Positions 1-5,501 of a DNA stretch of 5,501 nt are shown piece by piece. The stretch comes from Solirubrobacterales bacterium (GTDB taxonomy: Bacteria > Actinomycetota > Thermoleophilia > Solirubrobacterales > Solirubrobacteraceae). The DNA lies in contig JAFAZB010000152.1 of NCBI GenBank assembly GCA_019240015.1, positions 1-5,501 on the forward strand. Direction: 5' to 3'. The notes under the pieces are model-generated. The model was given only the letters and a program-made list of their open reading frames with translations, did not search any database and was not told the DNA's origin. A program made the translations under genes and the position numbers. The number at the start of each line of letters is the position of its first letter. The first letter of the stretch is position 1.

Positions 1-1
1 C

Positions 2-1096
<1,095 letters not shown>

Positions 1097-1103
1097 TTGT
1101 ATG

Positions 1104-1140
1104 GGCGGCTGGGCCCTCGCGGGCCCGCCGCCTGTTTTTT
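1104..1140 (+). terminator. Intrinsic terminator after tuf
   Basis: The left arm GGCGGC (1104-1109), one bulged T (1110) and GGGCCC (1111-1116) pair with GGGCCC (1121-1126) and GCCGCC (1127-1132). This gives 12 perfect G-C pairs around the four-base loop TCGC (1117-1120). TG and then six T residues (1135-1140) follow. Hairpin plus U-tract starting 8 nt after the tuf stop is the standard rho-independent layout. It should end most tuf transcripts, so the S10 genes downstream depend either on readthrough or on initiation in the short remaining gap. Confidence 0.9.
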
Positions 1141-1209
1141 CGCAATAGGAGATACGACCTTTGTTGGGGCGGGGCCCGCAACCCGGGTGTCGCCCCATTT
1201 GACTGAGCA
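1141..1209 (+). promoter_or_regulatory. S10 operon leader / 5' untranslated gap
   Basis: This is the only sizeable non-coding stretch in the window, lying between the tuf terminator and the rpsJ start. It contains an AGGAG ribosome-binding-like site (1147-1151) and an inverted repeat GGGGCG (1166-1171) / CGCCCC (1191-1196). Inside that repeat a further CCCG/CGGG pairing (1175-1178 with 1184-1187) is possible, so a stem-loop of about 31 nt could form ending 13 nt before the rpsJ start. I see no convincing -35/-10 pair. The stem-loop lacks a T tract and so is not a second terminator. In enterobacteria the S10 leader is the target of autoregulation by L4. This leader is much shorter, and any regulatory role is inference. 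Confidence 0.45.
1161..1202 (+). other. Possible 13-codon leader ORF before rpsJ
   Basis: A TTG at 1161 lies nine bases after AGGAG (1147-1151), a normal initiation spacing. It opens a 13-codon frame reading (M)LGRGPQPGCRPI and closing with TGA at 1200-1202, seven bases before the rpsJ GTG. The frame covers the whole leader stem-loop. If translated, ribosomes would melt that stem and terminate next to the rpsJ start, which would couple the two. The peptide resembles no family I know, and the start codon is weak. A chance ORF in GC-rich DNA is at least as likely. Confidence 0.2.
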
Positions 1210-1536
1210 GTGGCAACCATCGCGCAAAACAAGATCCGGATCCGGTTGAAGTCCTACGACCACACCGCGATCGAGACGGCCGCCAAGGAGATCGTGGAGA
1301 CCGCGACCCGCACCGGCGCGACTGTTTCTGGTCCCGTGCCGCTGCCCACCGAGAAGAACGTGTACTGCGTGATCCGCTCGCCGTTCAAGGACAAGGACTC
1401 GCGCGAGCACTTCGAGATCCGCACCCACAAGCGCCTGATCGACATCCACCAGCCGACGCCGAAGACGGTCGACTCGCTCCAGCGCCTCGACCACCTCCCG
1501 GCCGGGGTGGACATCGAGATCCGCCTGGCTTCCTAG
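1210..1536 (+). CDS. rpsJ: 30S ribosomal protein S10
   Basis: S10 is a protein of the 30S head. In many bacteria it also serves as the NusE transcription elongation partner of NusB. The 108-residue product matches the family along its length: KIRIRLKSYDH at 10-20, GPVPLPTEKNVYCVIRSP in the middle, the HKRLIDI signature, then PTPKTVDSLQRL and VDIEIRL at the end. The usual length is ~102-105. The start is GTG at 1210. An in-frame stop at 1204-1206 excludes any longer form, and the next conserved residues fit this start. No Shine-Dalgarno sequence lies at normal distance: the only one, AGGAG at 1147-1151, is 58 nt upstream. One extra residue (His) appears in RLDHLPAG, where most S10 sequences read RLDLPAG. 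It ends with TAG, nine bases before rplC, and is the first gene of the S10 unit. Confidence 0.97.
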   Translation: MATIAQNKIRIRLKSYDHTAIETAAKEIVETATRTGATVSGPVPLPTEKNVYCVIRSPFKDKDSREHFEIRTHKRLIDIHQPTPKTVDSLQRLDHLPAGVDIEIRLAS

Positions 1537-1545
1537 GGTGGCGAG

Positions 1546-2163
1546 ATGGCCGCGATCCTCGCCAAGAAGCTCGGGATGACGCAGCGATTCCTGGAGGACG
1601 GACGGGTCGAGCGGGTGACGGTGCTGGAGGCCGGGCCGTGCCCGGTGACCGCGATCCGCACCGTGGAGCGCGACGGATACGAGGCCGTGCAGCTGGCGTT
1701 CAGCCCCTGCAAGGAGAAGTCGCTGACCAAGGCGCAGCTCGGGCACCTGAAGAAGGCCGACGCGTCCGCGCACCGCCATCTGGCGGAGTTCCGCGACGAG
1801 GCCGGCGAGCTGCTGGTCGGCCAGACCGTGACCGTCGAGTCGTTCTCGGCAGGGGATCGCGTTAAGGTCTCCGGGCGCTCCAAGGGCAAGGGCTTCCAGG
1901 GCACGATCAAGCGTCACAACTTCAAGAGCGGCCCCAAGTCGCACGGCTCGCACAACATCAGGGCGCCCGGCTCGGTCGGGGCTTCGGCGACTCCCTCGCG
2001 GGTTTTCAAGGGCCTGCGCGGACCCGGGCGGATGGGCGGCGGCAGGATCACCCAGCGGGGGTTGACCGTGGTCGAGGTGATGGCCGGCCAGAACCTGCTG
2101 CTGGTGCGGGGCGCGGTCCCCGGACCCCGCGGCGCCACCGTGGAGGTGCGCAGCGATGCCTAG
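1546..2163 (+). CDS. rplC: 50S ribosomal protein L3
   Basis: L3 is an early 23S rRNA-binding protein whose long loop reaches toward the peptidyl-transferase centre. The 205-residue product begins with the typical LAKKLGMTQRF (5-15). It contains KGKGFQGTIKRHNF (113-126), the histidine/glycine-rich SGPKSHGSHN segment (128-137) and the family signature PGSVGASATPSRVFKG (141-156), which is the centre-reaching loop. Length matches the bacterial norm (~205-215). ATG at 1546 is preceded by a modest GGTGG (1537-1541) four bases upstream. In E. coli the loop carries a glutamine methylated by PrmB (the NQTPG context). Here that position reads SATPS with Ala, so the modification site is absent, as in other L3 sequences of this type. 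The 3' end overlaps rplD by eight bases, which implies coupled translation. Confidence 0.97.
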   Translation: MAAILAKKLGMTQRFLEDGRVERVTVLEAGPCPVTAIRTVERDGYEAVQLAFSPCKEKSLTKAQLGHLKKADASAHRHLAEFRDEAGELLVGQTVTVESFSAGDRVKVSGRSKGKGFQGTIKRHNFKSGPKSHGSHNIRAPGSVGASATPSRVFKGLRGPGRMGGGRITQRGLTVVEVMAGQNLLLVRGAVPGPRGATVEVRSDA

Positions 2164-2773
2164 GAGCGCGCCGAAGCTGGGCGGTGGCTCGCTGAAGCTC
2201 GACCCCGCTGCGTTCGAGACCTCGTTCAACATGCCGCTGGTCCACGAGGCGGTCCGCTCGGAGCTGGCCGCGCGGCGCCGGGGCACCGCGTCGACGCTGA
2301 CCCGCGGCCAGGTACGTGGCGGCGGCGCCAAGCCGTGGCGCCAGAAGGGCACGGGTCGCGCGCGTGCCGGATCCTCGCGCTCGCCGGTTTGGACCGGCGG
2401 CGGGACGGTGTTCGGCCCCACGCCCCGCCGCTACACGATCAAGGTCAACCGCAAGGCGCGCCGCGCCGCGCTGCGAAGCGCGCTGTCGGCCCACGCCCAG
2501 CGCGAGAGCATGGCGGTGTTCGACGCCTCCACGTTCGAGCAGCCCGCCACCAAGCAGGCCGCGTCGCTGCTGGCCGACTGGGGCGCCGAGGCCCCCACGC
2601 TGGTGCTGCTCGCCGAGCCCGAGGCGGCGGCCGGGAAGTCGTTTCGGAACCTGGCCCGCGTCGCGGTGATGCCGGTCGCCGACGCCGGCGTCGCGGACAT
2701 CATCGGGGCCGCCTCGCTGCTCGTCTCAGCGGCCGCGATGGACCAGCTCGTCGCCCGCGCGGGAGGCGAATGA
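2156..2773 (+). CDS. rplD: 50S ribosomal protein L4
   Basis: L4 binds domain I of 23S rRNA, and its extended loop lines the exit tunnel. In enterobacteria it also represses the S10 operon by acting on the leader. The product is 205 residues. The hallmark loop RGGGAKPWRQKGTGRARAGS lies at 54-73 and is followed by RSPVWTGGGTVFGPTPRRY (75-93), which is close to the consensus. The C-terminal half (VFDASTFEQPATKQAASLL, then the Rossmann-like LVLLAEPE segment) is recognisable but more diverged. The N-terminus (MPRSAPKLGGGSLKLDPAAF) is less conserved than the loop. ATG 2156 is supported by GGAGG at 2142-2146 with a nine-base spacer, and it lies inside the end of rplC. The TGA stop shares bases with the rplW start. 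Confidence 0.97.
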   Translation: MPRSAPKLGGGSLKLDPAAFETSFNMPLVHEAVRSELAARRRGTASTLTRGQVRGGGAKPWRQKGTGRARAGSSRSPVWTGGGTVFGPTPRRYTIKVNRKARRAALRSALSAHAQRESMAVFDASTFEQPATKQAASLLADWGAEAPTLVLLAEPEAAAGKSFRNLARVAVMPVADAGVADIIGAASLLVSAAAMDQLVARAGGE

Positions 2774-3069
2774 TGCACGCGAGCCAGGTGATTATCCGTC
2801 CGGTCGTCTCGGAGAAGTCGTTCGTGCTGGCCGAGACCGGGAAGTACACCTTCCGGGTCGACGACCGCGCCCACAAGACGCAGATCCGCCAGGCGATCGA
2901 GGAGCTGTTCGAGGTCGAGGTGGTGGCGGTACGAACCGCGTCGGTCAAGAGCAAGCCCAAGCGGCGCGGGCAGACCTCGGGCCGCACCCGCCACTGGAAG
3001 AAGGCGATCGTGCAGGTGCGGGCCGGAGACACGATCCCGATCTTCCAGGGGCTCGAGGGGGCCGAGTAG
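2773..3069 (+). CDS. rplW: 50S ribosomal protein L23
   Basis: L23 sits beside the polypeptide exit and is the docking site for trigger factor and signal recognition particle. The 98-residue protein shows the family start VIIRPVVSEKS (7-17) and the β-strand YTFRVDDRAHKTQIRQAIEELF (25-46). It also has the basic loop KPKRRGQTSGRTRHWKKAIV (61-80), ending in a glycine-rich tail. Length is normal (95-100). Two tandem ATG codons occur at 2770 and 2773. The first makes an ATGA overlap with rplD but leaves only three bases after GGAGG (2762-2766), while the second leaves six. I prefer 2773, and the choice changes the protein by one Met. It ends with TAG, three bases before rplB. Confidence 0.95.
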   Translation: MHASQVIIRPVVSEKSFVLAETGKYTFRVDDRAHKTQIRQAIEELFEVEVVAVRTASVKSKPKRRGQTSGRTRHWKKAIVQVRAGDTIPIFQGLEGAE

Positions 3070-3072
3070 CCG

Positions 3073-3912
3073 ATGCCGATCCGCAAGCCAAAGCCGACCA
3101 GTCCAGGGCGCCGGTTCGTCTCCTACGCGGACTTCGCCGAAGTGACCCGCTCCCGGCCGGAGAAATCGCTCACCGAGGGGCTCAAGAAGTCGGGCGGACG
3201 CAACGTCAACGGACGCAAGACCGCCCGCCACCGCGGCGGCGGCGCCAAGCGCCTGTATCGCAAGATCGACTTCAAGCGCCGCAAGGACGGGATCCCAGCG
3301 AAGGTCGCCGAGATCGAGTACGACCCCAACCGCTCCGCGTACATCGCGCTGCTGCACTACGCCGACGGCGAGAAGCGCTACATGCTCGCGCCGCAGCGGC
3401 TCCGGGTCGGCGCCGTGGTGCAGTCGGGCCCGGGGGCGGACATCCGGGTCGGGAACAGCCTGCCGCTGGCGAACATGCCGCCCGGCACGGTGGTGCACAA
3501 CGTCGAGCTGACGCCCGGCCGGGGCGGGCAGCTGGGACGTGCGGCGGGTGCCGGGATCCAGCTGCTGGCCAAGGAGGGCGAGTACGTCACGCTCCGCCTT
3601 CCCTCAGGTGAGATGCGGATGGTTCGCGCGGAGTGCCGCGCGACGGTCGGCACGATCGGCAACTCCGACCACCAGAACGTGAAGATCGGCAAGGCCGGCC
3701 GCAAACGTCACATGGGCGTCCGGCCCCAGACCCGCGGCACCGCGATGAACCCGGTCGACCATCCCCACGGCGGCGGCGAGGGGTCGACCACCCCGGGGCG
3801 CCACCCGGTGACGCCGTGGGGAGTGCCCACGCTCGGCTACCGGACCCGGCCCAAGGGCAAGGCCTCCGACCGCTACATCATTCGCGGGCGCAGGAGGGGC
3901 AAGAAGCGATGA
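3073..3912 (+). CDS. rplB: 50S ribosomal protein L2
   Basis: L2 is one of the most conserved 23S rRNA-binding proteins, needed for subunit association and peptidyl-transferase assembly. The 279-residue product has the usual length. It begins with the KPTSPGRRF segment (7-15) and the RNA-binding core GRKTARHRGGGAKRLYRKIDFKR (47-69). The SH3-like barrel region includes LPLANMPPGTVVHNVE (130-145) and GGQLGRAAGA (151-160). The C-terminal signature MNPVDHPHGGGEG (225-237) includes His230, equivalent to E. coli His229, which has been linked to peptidyl-transfer activity. ATG at 3073 follows the rplW stop by three bases, with a G-rich GAGGGGG (3055-3061) 11 bases upstream. It overlaps rpsS by ATGA. 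Nothing looks broken. Confidence 0.98.
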   Translation: MPIRKPKPTSPGRRFVSYADFAEVTRSRPEKSLTEGLKKSGGRNVNGRKTARHRGGGAKRLYRKIDFKRRKDGIPAKVAEIEYDPNRSAYIALLHYADGEKRYMLAPQRLRVGAVVQSGPGADIRVGNSLPLANMPPGTVVHNVELTPGRGGQLGRAAGAGIQLLAKEGEYVTLRLPSGEMRMVRAECRATVGTIGNSDHQNVKIGKAGRKRHMGVRPQTRGTAMNPVDHPHGGGEGSTTPGRHPVTPWGVPTLGYRTRPKGKASDRYIIRGRRRGKKR

Positions 3913-4181
3913 GCCGCTCCAGCAAGAAGGGCCCGTTCGTCGAGGAGCGTCTGATGGCGCGGATCGAGGCGATGAACGCCTCCGGGGAGAAGCGGATGAT
4001 CAGGACCTGGTCGCGGACCTCGACGATCTTTCCGGAGATGGTCGGGCACACGATCGCGGTGCACGACGGCCGCAAGCACGTGCCGGTGTTCATCTCGGAG
4101 TCGATGGTCGGGCACAAGCTCGGCGAGTTCGCGCCGACGCGGCTGTACCGAGGACACGCGGCGACCGGGAAGCGGCGATGA
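3909..4181 (+). CDS. rpsS: 30S ribosomal protein S19
   Basis: S19 forms a complex with S13 in the 30S head and contacts the A-site finger and tRNA region. The 90-residue product is standard in length. It reads RSSKKGPFVEERLM (3-16), TWSRTSTIFPEMVGHTIAVHDG (33-54), KHVPVFISESMVGHKLGEFAPTR (56-78), the classical S19 signature, and ends in RGHAATGKRR. The same frame is open upstream inside rplB, but ATG 3909 matches the family N-terminus. It overlaps the rplB stop as ATGA and has AGGAGG (3892-3897) 11 bases upstream. The stop overlaps the rplV start in the same way, so S19 and L22 are probably translated by re-initiating ribosomes. Confidence 0.98.
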   Translation: MSRSSKKGPFVEERLMARIEAMNASGEKRMIRTWSRTSTIFPEMVGHTIAVHDGRKHVPVFISESMVGHKLGEFAPTRLYRGHAATGKRR

Positions 4182-4729
4182 GCGAAGAGCCCCCTGAGAC
4201 GGTGGACGAAGTGGAAGAGCCACCTCAGATCGAGTTCGCCGAGGAGCAGGAGGCTCCCGAGCCCGAGGAGGAGGAGGCCAAGCCGCGCCGGCGCCGGCGC
4301 TCCGGCAGCGCCGCGGCGGCCAAGCAGCCCCCTCCACGGCCGCGCAGGACGCCCGCTCGGCGGCGCGCACGACGCGATCCCGATGCCCCGCTGCCGGTCG
4401 TCAGGGCGCAGGCCAAGTACGTGCGCTCCTCGGCGCGCAAGGCGCGCCTCGTCTGCGAGCACATCCGAGGCAAGAGCGTGGAGGACGCGCGAGCTATCCT
4501 CGCGCTCACGCCCCGTGCGGTCGCGAGCGACTGGAGCAAGCTGCTCGAGTCAGCGGTTGCGAACGCAGAGCACAATCACGAGCTCGTGGGCGAGGACCTG
4601 TACGTCAAGGCGGCTCGCGCCGACGAGGGTCCGACGATCAAGCGGTTTCGACCGCGCGCGCTGGGTCGCGCGACGAAGATCCTCAAACGAACCAGTCACC
4701 TCACGATCTTGCTGACGCCAAAGGAATAG
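4178..4729 (+). CDS. rplV: 50S ribosomal protein L22 with long N-terminal extension
   Basis: L22 contacts all 23S rRNA domains, and its β-hairpin lines the exit tunnel. The product is 183 residues, against ~110 in E. coli. The family core runs from about 76 to 183: RAQAKYVRSSARKARLVCEHIRG (76-98), LLESAVANAEHNHEL (122-136), the tunnel hairpin DEGPTIKRFRPRALGRATKILKR (149-171) and TSHLTILLTPKE at the end. The residues matching the E. coli Met-Lys-Arg, whose loss confers erythromycin resistance, are present (Ile154-Lys-Arg). The first ~35 residues are acidic (four consecutive Glu at 30-33), and 36-67 are basic and rich in Arg, Pro and Ala. The region is low-complexity and probably disordered. 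ATG 4178 forms an ATGA overlap with rpsS. No in-frame ATG exists nearer the core, which argues that the extension is real. Eight bases separate it from rpsC. Confidence 0.95.
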   Translation: MSEEPPETVDEVEEPPQIEFAEEQEAPEPEEEEAKPRRRRRSGSAAAAKQPPPRPRRTPARRRARRDPDAPLPVVRAQAKYVRSSARKARLVCEHIRGKSVEDARAILALTPRAVASDWSKLLESAVANAEHNHELVGEDLYVKAARADEGPTIKRFRPRALGRATKILKRTSHLTILLTPKE

Positions 4730-4737
4730 TCAAAGCC

Positions 4738-5501
<764 letters not shown>

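Noticed and set aside
1111..1179. Three GGGCCC copies (1111, 1121, 1172) as an antiterminator switch
   Set aside because: GCGGGCCC (1119-1126) could pair with GGGCCCGC (1172-1179), but the downstream arm is transcribed only after the terminator U-tract has acted, so it could not prevent termination. The palindromic GC-rich hexamer is easily repeated by chance.
2335..2772. Longer form of L23 starting upstream inside rplD
   Set aside because: The upstream part is an Ala/Arg/Gly-rich out-of-frame reading of rplD. The family N-terminus begins at 2773 (or 2770) with its own ribosome-binding site.
2431..3498. 355-codon minus-strand frame across rplD, rplW and rplB
   Set aside because: Same GC artefact. 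The conserved + strand genes fully explain the coding signal.
3633..3908. Longer form of S19 starting inside rplB
   Set aside because: It is an out-of-frame reading of L2. S19 homology begins exactly at ATG 3909, with an ATGA overlap and AGGAGG upstream.
4267..4277. GAGGAGGAGG tract in rplV as an internal ribosome-binding site
   Set aside because: No start codon follows within usable distance in any sensible frame. The tract is explained by four consecutive Glu codons.
4383..4715. Overlapping + strand frame inside rplV (110 codons)
   Set aside because: It is a Ser/Arg-rich frame-shifted reading of the conserved L22 core with no independent start signal.

Overview
This window is a slice of a bacterial str–S10 translation gene cluster. 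It lies on the + strand throughout and is GC-rich (roughly two thirds G+C by eye, with strong third-position GC bias). Gene order is tuf (EF-Tu, 5' end cut off by the window) – terminator/leader gap – rpsJ (S10) – rplC (L3) – rplD (L4) – rplW (L23) – rplB (L2) – rpsS (S19) – rplV (L22) – rpsC (S3, 3' end cut off). Every gene is recognised from conserved family sequence. The high GC, the long charged or glycine-rich extensions on ribosomal proteins, the actinobacterial flavour of S10 and L3, and the use of TAG and TGA but never TAA stops suggest a high-GC actinobacterium. A deep-branching one such as the Thermoleophilia is possible, but this is an inference and no single sequence feature proves it.

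Layout: tuf ends at 1096 and is followed at once by a very strong GC-rich hairpin with a T run (1104-1140), an intrinsic terminator that closes the str-type transcription unit. The remaining ~70 nt before rpsJ hold an orphan AGGAG ribosome-binding site, a possible 13-codon leader ORF and a second hairpin (1166-1196). No convincing promoter is visible there. From rpsJ (1210) to the end of the window the genes are packed with overlaps or gaps of 9 nt or less: an 8-nt overlap rplC/rplD, stop/start sharing at rplD/rplW, and ATGA overlaps at rplB/rpsS and rpsS/rplV. They must form one translationally coupled polycistronic unit, presumably continuing to rplP, rpmC and beyond outside the window.

Functionally, EF-Tu delivers aminoacyl-tRNA to the ribosome. 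L3, L4, L23, L2 and L22 are large-subunit proteins that shape the peptidyl-transferase surroundings and the exit tunnel. S10, S19 and S3 build the 30S head. No mobile element, CRISPR array, tRNA or rRNA gene is visible, and I do not see a previously undescribed system. The points most worth a second look are the ~70-residue acidic-then-basic N-terminal extension of L22, the Gly/Arg-rich (RGG-like) tail of S3, and the terminator plus leader arrangement between tuf and rpsJ.
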